Assembly (NCBI GenBank): GCA_022616435.1
Contig: JAKEET010000112.1
Location: 1 to 37,378 of the forward strand
From: Gemmataceae bacterium
Lineage (GTDB): Bacteria > Planctomycetota > Planctomycetia > Gemmatales > Gemmataceae
Reading direction: 5' to 3'
Length of the DNA stretch: 37,378 nt
Position numbers and translations under genes: made by a program
Shown here: one piece after another, positions 14,381 through 21,999 of the stretch
How the letters are laid out: the number at the start of each line of letters is the position of its first letter
How positions within the stretch are numbered: position 1 is the stretch's first letter
Notes under the pieces: generated by a model
Seen by the model: the letters and a program-made list of their open reading frames with translations, nothing else
Told to the model about the DNA's origin: nothing
Databases searched by the model: none

Positions 14381-15564
14381 TACGCGGCGCGTTTGCGCCG
14401 GGCCGCTTCGGCGAACACGGCCAGCAGCGCTTGATAATGATGCTCAAAGGTCCAATCGGCGGCGGTCTTGCGGGCGGCCAGGGCGCAGGCGTGCCGCCGT
14501 TGCGGGTCGAGCAGCAGGGCCAGGCAGTCGGCGAGCTGTTCGCGATCGTGCGGGTCGGCGATCACGTAGCCGTCGCGCGGCGGGCTGAGCAGTTCACTGG
14601 CGCCGTTCGCTTTCGTCGTGATGACGGGCAAGCCGCACGCCAGCGCTTCGAGCACCACCAGCGAGCAGGGGTCGTAGAAGGTGGGATGCACCAGGAAATC
14701 GGCCGCGAAGTAGGCGTTGCGCATCGGGTCGCAATGGCCGACGAAGCGGACGGCGTCGGTAATCCGCAGGCGCTCGGCCAGTTTTTCATAGCCGCGGAAG
14801 TTCGGGTTGCCGGCGACGACGAGACGGAAGGACCGGTCGCGGCCTTCAGGCCGATCGAGAAGGACGCGGACGGCGCGCAGCAACGGCTCGAGGCCTTTCA
14901 AGCGATAGTTCATGGCGGCGATCAGGCCGACGGTTTCGGCCGGCGCCAGGCCCCAGCGCTCGCGCCATTCCTGGCGGCGCTTGAGGCGGTCGTGCTCCGG
15001 AAAGCGGTTCGGGTCGATGGCGCTGCGGACGACGTGGAGCCGGTCGAACGGCACTTCCAGGAAGCGCTGGAAGTGGTCGCGCACCATGAAGCTGTTGACG
15101 ACGATGAGCGGCTGCGGCTCCCACAGATACTGCTTGCGTTCCAGGAGCGAGAACGACCAGTGGGCGGGATCGATCGCCTTGACCACGCGCGCCAGGCCGC
15201 GCAGCAGCCGGTTGCGATGCTTGTTGCGGTTGCACTCGGCCGACGCCGCGTGCAGCCCGCCCTGCGGGTACAGGACGTCCTGGCCCCACGTCTTGTCGAA
15301 GCCGAGCGTGACATCGTGGCGGCGCTGGGCAAGCGCCTTGAGACACGAATGTCCGAAGCGCCAGGGACGCAGGAATCGCGGCCCGTGCACGGCGGGAAGC
15401 TGATGAACGTGGATCGTGTCGGGGAGGGCGCCCGGGTCCCAGCGGCACGCGTACAGGTGGACTTCGTGGCCGTCGGCGATCAGGCGGCGGGCCAGGTCGG
15501 CGATGTACGTTTCGCAGCCGCCCTTCGCCGGCAGCACGCTCTCGTAACAAAAGGCGATGTTCAT
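14380..15564 (-). CDS. GT4-family glycosyltransferase (LPS-core type, WaaG-like)
   Basis: 394 residues from the ATG at 15564, which overlaps the upstream kinase stop (ATGA) and has a GGGGGGGA stretch as SD. The N-terminal Rossmann domain starts 'MNIAFCYESVLPAKGGCETY', with the Gly-rich acceptor loop. The C-terminal GT-B domain has 'VGLIAAMNYRLKGLEPLLRAV', 'RLVVAGNPN', 'VRFVGHC' and the E(x7)E-like donor site in 'PTFYDPCSLVVLEALACGLPVITT'. It probably transfers a sugar from a nucleotide-sugar to the heptose core, given waaF and LPS-kinase neighbours. The precise sugar cannot be read from sequence. Last gene of the LPS operon. Confidence 0.88.
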   Translation of the reverse strand: MNIAFCYESVLPAKGGCETYIADLARRLIADGHEVHLYACRWDPGALPDTIHVHQLPAVHGPRFLRPWRFGHSCLKALAQRRHDVTLGFDKTWGQDVLYPQGGLHAASAECNRNKHRNRLLRGLARVVKAIDPAHWSFSLLERKQYLWEPQPLIVVNSFMVRDHFQRFLEVPFDRLHVVRSAIDPNRFPEHDRLKRRQEWRERWGLAPAETVGLIAAMNYRLKGLEPLLRAVRVLLDRPEGRDRSFRLVVAGNPNFRGYEKLAERLRITDAVRFVGHCDPMRNAYFAADFLVHPTFYDPCSLVVLEALACGLPVITTKANGASELLSPPRDGYVIADPHDREQLADCLALLLDPQRRHACALAARKTAADWTFEHHYQALLAVFAEAARRKRAA

Positions 15565-16520
15565 GACGTCCCCCCCGAACACGAAGCCCCAGAGCGGTCT
15601 TTCCTCGTCGCGTTCCGGCGGCGGTAGTAGGCGCCCTTCAGCGCCACGCCCCACGCCCACCAGCGCTCGTGCCAGGCGCGGCCCTGTGCGCGGCAGTACG
15701 CGCGCCAGAACCGCAGGCGATCGCGCGGCGCGACGCCGTCCACGTCCGCCGACGAATACAGCAGGCCGCCGAGGTCCTTGAGCAGCCAGATCGGCCAGGT
15801 CCAGCGATGGCGGCGCATGCGGTGCAGGTCGATGAGGAACACGCGGTCGCGCCACGTGGCCGGCAGCCGCGCCGTGTCGTCGCGGGCCACGTAAAAGTGA
15901 CAGAGATAGAAGTCCTTGTGATACGTGCGGCGGTCGTGCACGAGGCGAGCGAGCCGGGCCATCTCGGCGGCGAGTCCCTGCTTCCAGCGGCAGAACTCCG
16001 CCGGATCGAGCCGCTTCTTGGCGAGCGGAATCGCGTGGTGCAAAGGCAGCATGCCGACGAGTTCTTCAATCGCAAGGAAGCTTTGCAGCCGGCAGCGCGG
16101 GCCGATCCACTCGCCGGCGGCGACGACCTTCGGCACCGGCAGTCCGTGCGCCGCCGCTTCGAGCAAGTTGCGGCGCTCGCGCATGCCCGGCGACCAGGCG
16201 CCCGCCGGCCACACCGTCGCCAGCAGGCCGTGCAGCCACGGCAGCCGATAATGGCGTTTGAGGTAGACGGACAGGCGCCGCGGGTTCCGTTCGAGCACCC
16301 ACCGGCACGTGGAACGGCCCTGTTTTTCGTGCAGATCGTCCGACACGATCACATGGAGGATGCGGTCCGGCCAATCGGGTCCGGCGAATTCAGCCCAATC
16401 GGCTCGCGCCTGGAAGTGGCGCACGCCGCGTGTCAGCCGTTGCCACAGCGAGCCCGGCGTATTCTCCGGACAGTCATGCGGCGTCGCGGAGACCAGCGGA
16501 ACGTCGATGAGCTGTGCCAT
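15561..16520 (-). CDS. LPS-core kinase, RfaP/InaA-like
   Basis: 319 residues. The ATG at 16520 overlaps the previous stop (TGATG) and has SD AAGGCGG. Kinase-like features are 'SVYLKRHYRLP' (candidate nucleotide-binding Lys), 'AIEELVGM', the catalytic-loop 'YHKDFYLCHFYV' and the metal site in 'VFLIDLHRMR'. This pattern is that of the RfaP/InaA/Kdo-kinase group, which phosphorylates LPS inner-core sugars using ATP. It begins with an 80-residue N-terminal part that lacks motifs. It overlaps its neighbours on both sides, so it is strictly coupled in the operon. Confidence 0.85.
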   Translation of the reverse strand: MAQLIDVPLVSATPHDCPENTPGSLWQRLTRGVRHFQARADWAEFAGPDWPDRILHVIVSDDLHEKQGRSTCRWVLERNPRRLSVYLKRHYRLPWLHGLLATVWPAGAWSPGMRERRNLLEAAAHGLPVPKVVAAGEWIGPRCRLQSFLAIEELVGMLPLHHAIPLAKKRLDPAEFCRWKQGLAAEMARLARLVHDRRTYHKDFYLCHFYVARDDTARLPATWRDRVFLIDLHRMRRHRWTWPIWLLKDLGGLLYSSADVDGVAPRDRLRFWRAYCRAQGRAWHERWWAWGVALKGAYYRRRNATRKDRSGASCSGGTS

Positions 16521-18070
16521 CACGCCACCCGCCTTTCGCGGGCGGCCCGGCGCCGGGAACGTGGCGCGGACCACTGTCGCAGCAGGCGGCCCACGGGCGG
16601 CGTCACGCGCTCCAGGCCGTAGTAACCGAGAACGAAGCGCAGGCGGTCGGCGGCGCTCACGTTCCCAACCGCCGTCGCGAGCCTACCGAGGTCCAGTCGT
16701 GCCAGCCGGTCGGGCGCGCCGGGTTGGCGGCGCAGGCCGTCGACGCCGGTCAGCACCACGGCCCCGGTGTCGGTGCGAACGGCCCAATCGTCGAGGCAGC
16801 GGCGCCGGCAGGCGTAGCCCGCTTCATGGGCGCGGCGCAGCAGCCGGCCGGCTTCACGCAAGACCCGCCCACGTTGAGGTTGTGTCGCGCCGTCCAGATA
16901 GCGAAGCAACGGCACGGTCCCGGTGGGAGGTTCCGTCAGCAAGAACGAATAGGTTTGCCAGAAGCGGACGGGACGATGCCCGAGCGCCAGCAGCCGCGGC
17001 GTTTCGATGCCGTAGCGTTCGAGGCGGATGATCGCGGCGGCCTGCTCGAACTCCGGGGCCGGGAAGAACGGCCGCCACCACCACGAGGCCAGCCAGCGCC
17101 ATGGCCGGCTGGCCCAGCGTCGCACCAGCGTCCAGGTGGGATGACCGACGTCGGCCAGATCGACCGTCTCGACTCGGTTCGGCGCGGGTTGTGGGATGGT
17201 CAGCCACGCGGGGGGCTGCGCGACCTCGGCGTGAAAGCGCGGCGTGACGCACAGCGCTTCGCCGTCGAGCCAGATCAGACCTTGCCGGCCGGCGGGCAGC
17301 GGCGCTTGCCGCAGCTCGCGAATACGGCGCTTGCGTTGCAGCCGGGCGCTGAGCCGGCACACGACGCGCAGGAGCCGATCGGAGCGCGGCGCCGGCCGTG
17401 GCTGGGCCGCGAGGTACGCGTGCCAGCACAGCAGGCGCTCGCGCCGCGACGCCAGCGGCTCGGCCAGCGTGGCGTCGAGGGCGGCCAGGTCGCGCGCGCG
17501 CTGCAGCCGATTGACGCGCCGGACCTGCCGGCCGCGCTGCCAATCGAGAAAACAGAAACGCCAGCCGGCATCCTCCGGGCCGACGAGAACGTGCTTGGAA
17601 TACAGATCGCGGTGATGGAAGCCGGCGGCATGGATGCGCGCCAGCTCCCGGCCGAGCGCGGCGGCCAGCGCGGCACGGTCCTGCGGATGGTCCTGCAAGT
17701 ACGTTCGCAAATCGTGCATGCCGCTCGCTTCGCGGAGCAGCAAGAACGCGCGGCCCGCCTCGTCGCCGCAGGCGAGCGCTTGCGGGCAACCGATGCCGGC
17801 CGCTTCCAGCTTGCGCAACAACCGGCCCTCGCGGATCGATTTCGAAATGGCGCCTTCGCCGCGCCACCAATGGGTGAAGCGGTCGCGCCAGGAGACGCGA
17901 TGCTCTTTCTTCAAGAAGCAACTGCCGAGGGGAAGCGCCACCTGCAGCACGTGCCGGTCGGGATGGCCGCCGAGGATGGTGCCGTCGAGGCGCAAGAAGT
18001 CGGTTGGCGCCGCCAGGCCGAGCCGGGCCAGCGCGTCGCCATGCGCCGGATGCACTTCGAGCAGGCTCAT
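16520..18070 (-). CDS. Tandem LPS-kinase-like protein: active N-terminal half, degenerate C-terminal half
   Basis: 516 residues from the ATG at 18070 (SD AAGG; stop of waaF only 14 bp upstream). The N-terminal half is an RfaP-type kinase: Lys in 'SCFLKKEHR', catalytic 'HHRDLYSKHVLV', metal site 'FCFLDWQRGR'. The C-terminal half (about 290-516) repeats the overall pattern ('AAAIIRLERYGIETPRLLALGH', 'SFLLTEPPTGTVPL', 'LLRRAHEAGYACRRRCLDDW', 'AVVLTGVDGLRR'). There the HxDL catalytic Asp is lost and the metal-binding Asp is displaced, so it is probably a pseudokinase. The most likely origin is gene duplication and fusion. The substrate is presumably a core heptose or Kdo residue. Confidence 0.82.
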   Translation of the reverse strand: MSLLEVHPAHGDALARLGLAAPTDFLRLDGTILGGHPDRHVLQVALPLGSCFLKKEHRVSWRDRFTHWWRGEGAISKSIREGRLLRKLEAAGIGCPQALACGDEAGRAFLLLREASGMHDLRTYLQDHPQDRAALAAALGRELARIHAAGFHHRDLYSKHVLVGPEDAGWRFCFLDWQRGRQVRRVNRLQRARDLAALDATLAEPLASRRERLLCWHAYLAAQPRPAPRSDRLLRVVCRLSARLQRKRRIRELRQAPLPAGRQGLIWLDGEALCVTPRFHAEVAQPPAWLTIPQPAPNRVETVDLADVGHPTWTLVRRWASRPWRWLASWWWRPFFPAPEFEQAAAIIRLERYGIETPRLLALGHRPVRFWQTYSFLLTEPPTGTVPLLRYLDGATQPQRGRVLREAGRLLRRAHEAGYACRRRCLDDWAVRTDTGAVVLTGVDGLRRQPGAPDRLARLDLGRLATAVGNVSAADRLRFVLGYYGLERVTPPVGRLLRQWSAPRSRRRAARERRVA

Positions 18071-18084
18071 CACCAGGCCTTTCG

Positions 18085-19134
18085 TCACGAAGCCTTTCGT
18101 TCGATTCGCGCCAGCAGCTCCGTCGCCGCCCGAAACACATCGACCGGCAACAGCTCGATCATGCAGCGATGGTCGCCCGTGGGACAGACGCGCTCCTGGC
18201 ACGGGCCGCACGGCACCTGGCGCTGCAGGTGCACCGCCTTGGCAAAATACGTCTCGGTCCAGGCGATGTGCGTCGGGCCGAACAGCGTGATCACCGGCCG
18301 GTCGAACGCGGCCGCGAAGTGGCGTGGTCCGCTGTCGGTGGTGATCAGCAACGTCGCGCGGCGGATGAGCGCCTTCGTCAGGCCCAGCGACAGCACCGCG
18401 TCGGCCAGCGAATGCACGCTGGCATGACGCGCCAGGGCCGCGATGTGCCGGGCCATTTCGCGCTCGCCGGGGCCGCACAGCACGAGGACGCCGGCGCCGC
18501 GGCGCTCGGCCAGCTCCCGGGCCAGCGCCGCGACATAGTTGTTGTCCCAGTGCTTGGCGGCGCCGAAGGCGGCGCCGGGGTTCAGACAGATCACCTCACG
18601 ATGCCGGCCGAGCCCGAAGTGCCGCCAGATGGTGTCGGCGGCCTGTTCGTCCGCCGGCGTCGTGAACAGCTCCAGCCGATGGCCCGGCGCCGGGCAGCCC
18701 GCGGTTTCGGCGAGACGGTTGTAATCATCGATGATCGGCGTCGGCTTGAAGCGACCGTCGGCGTCGCGGGCCGCGTGGAGGCGATTGGTCAGCATCCACC
18801 CCCGGCCGTGGCGCTTGAAGCCGACGATGCGATAACAGCCGCCCAGCCAGGCGACCAGGGCCGAGCGGAACGAATTGGGGAACAAGACCGCCAGATCGAT
18901 CTGTTGCTTGCGAAGCTGCCAGGCGACGGCCGGCCAGCGCTGCTGCCGTGGTCCGCCGCGGTCGAGGAAGATGCGTTCGTCGAGCCAGGGAGCCCCGTCG
19001 AGCACGCCGCTGACATAGGGCCGGCACACGCCGATGAGTCGCGCCGACGAGTAATGAGCGCGCAGCGCCCGCAGCGCCGGCGTGGCCATCACCACGTCGC
19101 CAACCCAGTTCGGCAGGAACACGGCCAGGTTCAT
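18085..19134 (-). CDS. waaF: ADP-heptose--LPS heptosyltransferase II
   Basis: 349 residues, the usual length of WaaF (GT9). Diagnostic segments are 'LPNWVGDVVMATPALRALR' at the N-terminus, 'LFPNSFRSALVAWLGG' and 'YRIVGFKRHGRGWMLT'. Further on are 'NPGAAFGAAKHWDNNYVAALA', 'ITTDSGPRHFAAAFDRPVITLFGPTH' and the Cys-containing 'CGPCQERVCPTGDHRCM'. It adds the second heptose to the LPS inner core from ADP-heptose. hldE, which makes ADP-heptose precursors, is 81 bp upstream on the same strand. Confidence 0.94.
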   Translation of the reverse strand: MNLAVFLPNWVGDVVMATPALRALRAHYSSARLIGVCRPYVSGVLDGAPWLDERIFLDRGGPRQQRWPAVAWQLRKQQIDLAVLFPNSFRSALVAWLGGCYRIVGFKRHGRGWMLTNRLHAARDADGRFKPTPIIDDYNRLAETAGCPAPGHRLELFTTPADEQAADTIWRHFGLGRHREVICLNPGAAFGAAKHWDNNYVAALARELAERRGAGVLVLCGPGEREMARHIAALARHASVHSLADAVLSLGLTKALIRRATLLITTDSGPRHFAAAFDRPVITLFGPTHIAWTETYFAKAVHLQRQVPCGPCQERVCPTGDHRCMIELLPVDVFRAATELLARIERKAS

Positions 19135-19136
19135 GA

Positions 19137-19215
19137 CACGGGAGTCAGGGGTCAGGAATCAGGAGTCAGCAGTCAGTGGCGAGTGGCATGCGGCTTGCCG
19201 TTTCGCGCTCAGGAG
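19137..19215. repeat. Heptad-period repeat between hldE and waaF
   Basis: Degenerate 7-bp units of the type GGAGTCA/GGGGTCA/GCAGTCA run from about 19143 to 19187, with one further copy near 19208-19218 at the hldE stop. This fills the spacer between the two genes. Confidence 0.6.
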
Positions 19216-20697
19216 TCAGGCGGCACGCATCTTGTCGAGCAAGTTTGTCGTCGAAAAGCCCTGGTGCAAGGTCGCCAGGTGGACGCGGCCGCCGTACGAT
19301 TCGACGAAGTCGCCGCCGACCACGTCGTCCTTGCGGTAATCGGCCCCTTTCACGAGCACGTCGGGGCGGAGGGCGTGGATCAGGCGCAGCGGGGTGGGCT
19401 CATCAAAGACGGTGACGAAATCCACCGCCTGCAAGCCGGCCAGCACAATCGCCCGCGCCGCCAGGGGCTGCACCGGACGGCTTGGGCCCTTGAGGGCGCG
19501 CACGCCGGCGTCGCTGTTGAGACCGACCACGAGGACGTCGGCCTGAGCCCGGGCTTCCTGCAAGTACTGCACGTGGCCCGCGTGCAGCACGTCAAAGCAG
19601 CCGTTGGTGAACGCGATCTTCAGGCCGAGCCGGCGGCGGCGCTCGAGCTCGCGCGCCAGCGGCTCCAGGTCGACGACCTTGGCGGCCGCGGCGCCGGGCG
19701 ACGATGATTGCAGCAGGTCGCGGAGCATCTCGTCGCGGGTCACGGTGGCGACGCCGATCTTCTCGACTTCAAGGCCCCCGGCGATGTTGGCGAGCGGGAT
19801 CGCCTGCTCGTAATCGGCCCCCGCCGCCAGCGCCATCCCCAGCACGCTCATCACCATGTCGCCGGCGCCCGTGATGTCGTACACCTGTCGCGGCCGGGTG
19901 GGGCAGAACCGCAGGCGGCCGTCGCGATGCTTGAAGGCCATCCCATCCTTGTCGAGCGTGACGATGGCCGCCTCCAGGTCCAAGGTTTCCTGCAATTGCG
20001 CGGCGGCGGCGCTGACGTCGGCGTGGGTGGCCAGGGTGCGGCCGGTCGCGAGGCCCGCCTCCAGCCGATTGGGCGTGAGCGCCGAGCAGCCGTGGTACTT
20101 GCGATAGTCGCTGCCGCGGATCGGGTCGGCGACGCTGCGAATGCCCTTGGCGGCGGCCGCACGAATCACGGCCGCCGTCACCGCGGCAGTGCACACGCCC
20201 TTGTCGTAATCGCTGATGAGGACGATGTCGGCATGGCGGACTTGATGCTCGATTGCCTGGACGAGCTGCGATTCGAGCGGTTCGCGCACGGCGGCGCGGT
20301 CCTCGGTGTCGACGCGGATCATTTGCTGCGGATGACGATGCTGGGCCCGGCCGATGTAGCGTTCCTTGACCGTGCTCGGCCGGTGAATGTCCGTGAGCAC
20401 GGCGTCGTGATCGATCCCCAGGTCGGTGAGCATTTGCCGGATGCGGCCGGCGTCGTGATCGTTGCCGACGATGCCGGCGATGGCGACCCTGGCGCCCAGG
20501 GCCCGCAACATGGTGGCGACGCTGCTGGCCCCGCCCAGCCGCTCTTCGCGACGATCGGCGCGCAGCAAAATGACCGGCGCTTCCTGGCTGATGCGCTCGG
20601 CGTCGCCCCACACGTAACGGTCCAGCATCAAATCGCCCACGACCAGCACGCGCGGCTGTCCCAGACGCTGGACCAGGTCGATGAGTTCCGTGGCCAT
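19216..20697 (-). CDS. hldE: Bifunctional D-glycero-beta-D-manno-heptose 7-phosphate kinase / 1-phosphate adenylyltransferase
   Basis: 493 residues from the ATG at 20697, which has an excellent SD (GGAGGGG). The N-terminal ribokinase-like domain (about 1-335) shows 'VVGDLMLDRYVWGDAERISQEAP', 'RLGGASSVA' and the catalytic 'DITGAGDMVMSVL'. The C-terminal cytidylyltransferase-like domain (about 350-493) shows 'FTNGCFDVLHAGHVQYLQEA' with the HxGH nucleotide-binding motif. Together they phosphorylate heptose 7-phosphate at C1 and adenylylate the 1-phosphate, towards ADP-heptose. GmhA/GmhB are not in this window. The upstream spacer to the next gene is filled by a heptad repeat. Confidence 0.95.
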   Translation of the reverse strand: MATELIDLVQRLGQPRVLVVGDLMLDRYVWGDAERISQEAPVILLRADRREERLGGASSVATMLRALGARVAIAGIVGNDHDAGRIRQMLTDLGIDHDAVLTDIHRPSTVKERYIGRAQHRHPQQMIRVDTEDRAAVREPLESQLVQAIEHQVRHADIVLISDYDKGVCTAAVTAAVIRAAAAKGIRSVADPIRGSDYRKYHGCSALTPNRLEAGLATGRTLATHADVSAAAAQLQETLDLEAAIVTLDKDGMAFKHRDGRLRFCPTRPRQVYDITGAGDMVMSVLGMALAAGADYEQAIPLANIAGGLEVEKIGVATVTRDEMLRDLLQSSSPGAAAAKVVDLEPLARELERRRRLGLKIAFTNGCFDVLHAGHVQYLQEARAQADVLVVGLNSDAGVRALKGPSRPVQPLAARAIVLAGLQAVDFVTVFDEPTPLRLIHALRPDVLVKGADYRKDDVVGGDFVESYGGRVHLATLHQGFSTTNLLDKMRAA

Positions 20698-20715
20698 GCT
20701 TTTCCCCTCCGTGGG

Positions 20716-20826
20716 TCCTGCAAGCCAATCGCAAATCGAGAGTTGGCCATTGCCAATTGCAAACCGCCACGGGGTCGTGCGCTGCAGTTTGCAATGCTCA
20801 ATTTGCAATTCTCAATTGTCAATGGG
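20716..20826. repeat. Heptad-period inverted repeat upstream of hldE
   Basis: Left part (about 20725-20764) has CAATCG/CAAATCG/CCAATTG units. The right part (about 20788-20826) has GCTCAAT/TTGCAAT/TCTCAAT units and is roughly the reverse complement of the left, with several mismatches. Period 7. It fills the spacer between hldE and the gene upstream. Confidence 0.6.
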
Positions 20827-20828
20827 CT

Positions 20829-21869
20829 TCACGCCGCTGCGTACGCTGCTTCCGTCGACCGGGCCGGCGCCGGCTTGGCCAGCTCGCAGGCGACGCTCAG
20901 GTGCAACAGCGGCAGCATGATTTCGTGATGGCCGATCAGCTCGATCCCTTCGCTGCTCGGGCGCTCCAGCACGTTGACGCGCGAACGGTATTGCGCCTGC
21001 TTGTCGAGGTTCACCGTGACCAGGCCGTCCAGGTCGTGGCCGAAGTTGTTGGCCACCGACACGGCCTTGACGAACACTTCCGGCATGATGACGGCGCTGC
21101 CGAGGTTCATCCACACGCCGTGGCCCAGGCCGGCGACCACGCTGCACAGCCGGCGGAAATCGACGAGCGACGCTTCTCCCAGGGCCGCGCCGGAAACGTG
21201 CGGGTGCATGTGGACGATGTCGGTCCCCAGGGCCACGTGAATGGTGCACGGGATGCCGGCCCGGTAGGCGGCCAGCACCAGGCTGGACTCGGCGTACGGG
21301 CAGTCGAGGTTGGCGAGATGCTGGCCCAGCGCCCAGCCCAGGCCAAGCTCGTTCTCCGAGCCGACGCGGGCGGCGACGGCGAACGCGTCGGCCGTTTCCC
21401 GGGCCATGCCGAACTGCCCGGCCGGAAGCTGGGCCGACACATTCTCGCTGGTCTTGCCGGCGACGGCCAGCTCGAAGTCGTGGATCGCCGCGGAGCCGTT
21501 GAGGGCCACCGCCTTGAGGATGCCGCGCTGGATCCAGTCGATGAGATAGGGCGCACAGCCCGTCTTGATGACGTGGCCGCCGAGCGCCGTCGCGACGATG
21601 CGGTCCTGGCGAAAGGCGCGGCCGATGTGGGCCGCGGTGCGGCGGACGTCGTTGGCCGCCAGCTGCCGCGGCAAGCCGCCGAGCCAATCGTCCACCGTGG
21701 CGCCCGGCTCCGTGGGCCGGCCGAGGTCGTCGTGAAACACCTTGGAGGGCCGCGAGCACAGCTCGTACGTTTTCAGACCGCGAAGATCGTACGGCTTGCA
21801 CGCCTCGAACGCCGCATAGTGCGGAGCGCGTACCGCCGAATGCTTGCCGTTGCACGTGACCTGAGTCAT
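20829..21869 (-). CDS. Conserved protein of unknown function within the LPS operon (deoxyhypusine-synthase-like?)
   Basis: 346 residues. I choose the ATG at 21869 because AAGGAGGGG lies 4 bp upstream of it; an upstream start at 21893 would put this SD inside the gene. It is a soluble, globular, alpha/beta-looking protein with strongly conserved-looking motifs: 'ALGGHVIKTGCAPYLIDWI', 'ALNGSAAIHDFELAVAGKTSE', 'VALGTDIVHMHPHVSGAALG' and 'NLGSAVIMPEVFVKA'. The His/Asp-rich 'GTDIVHMHP' and 'NGSAAIHDFE' could form an active site. Related proteins are sometimes labelled deoxyhypusine-synthase-like and occur near heptose/LPS genes (recollection, not verified). Placed between lpxK and hldE, it may act in LPS sugar metabolism. 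Confidence 0.75.
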   Translation of the reverse strand: MTQVTCNGKHSAVRAPHYAAFEACKPYDLRGLKTYELCSRPSKVFHDDLGRPTEPGATVDDWLGGLPRQLAANDVRRTAAHIGRAFRQDRIVATALGGHVIKTGCAPYLIDWIQRGILKAVALNGSAAIHDFELAVAGKTSENVSAQLPAGQFGMARETADAFAVAARVGSENELGLGWALGQHLANLDCPYAESSLVLAAYRAGIPCTIHVALGTDIVHMHPHVSGAALGEASLVDFRRLCSVVAGLGHGVWMNLGSAVIMPEVFVKAVSVANNFGHDLDGLVTVNLDKQAQYRSRVNVLERPSSEGIELIGHHEIMLPLLHLSVACELAKPAPARSTEAAYAAA

Positions 21870-21888
21870 CCGCCCCTCCTTGGGTTTA

Positions 21889-21999
21889 GTCACTGGTATT
21901 AGTCATCAGTCACTGGTCATTAGTCATGAGCCGTCACGAGGGTGGCCAACGAATCACTAATGACTAATGACCAATGACTGATGACTAATGACCAATGAC
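21889..21999. repeat. Heptad-period inverted repeat overlapping the lpxK 3' end
   Basis: Left arm 21889-21927 and right arm 21960-21999 consist of TAGTCAT/TGGTCAT/CAGTCAT units (period 7). The arms are reverse complements with about 3 differences in 39-40 positions, including one 1-nt gap. The right arm lies inside the lpxK reading frame and encodes its last residues. Confidence 0.8.

Noticed and set aside
16514..18427. 637-codon plus-strand frame
   Set aside because: Antisense of the tandem LPS kinase, which has catalytic motifs and operon coupling.
18004..19707. 567-codon plus-strand frame
   Set aside because: Antisense of waaF and the end of hldE.
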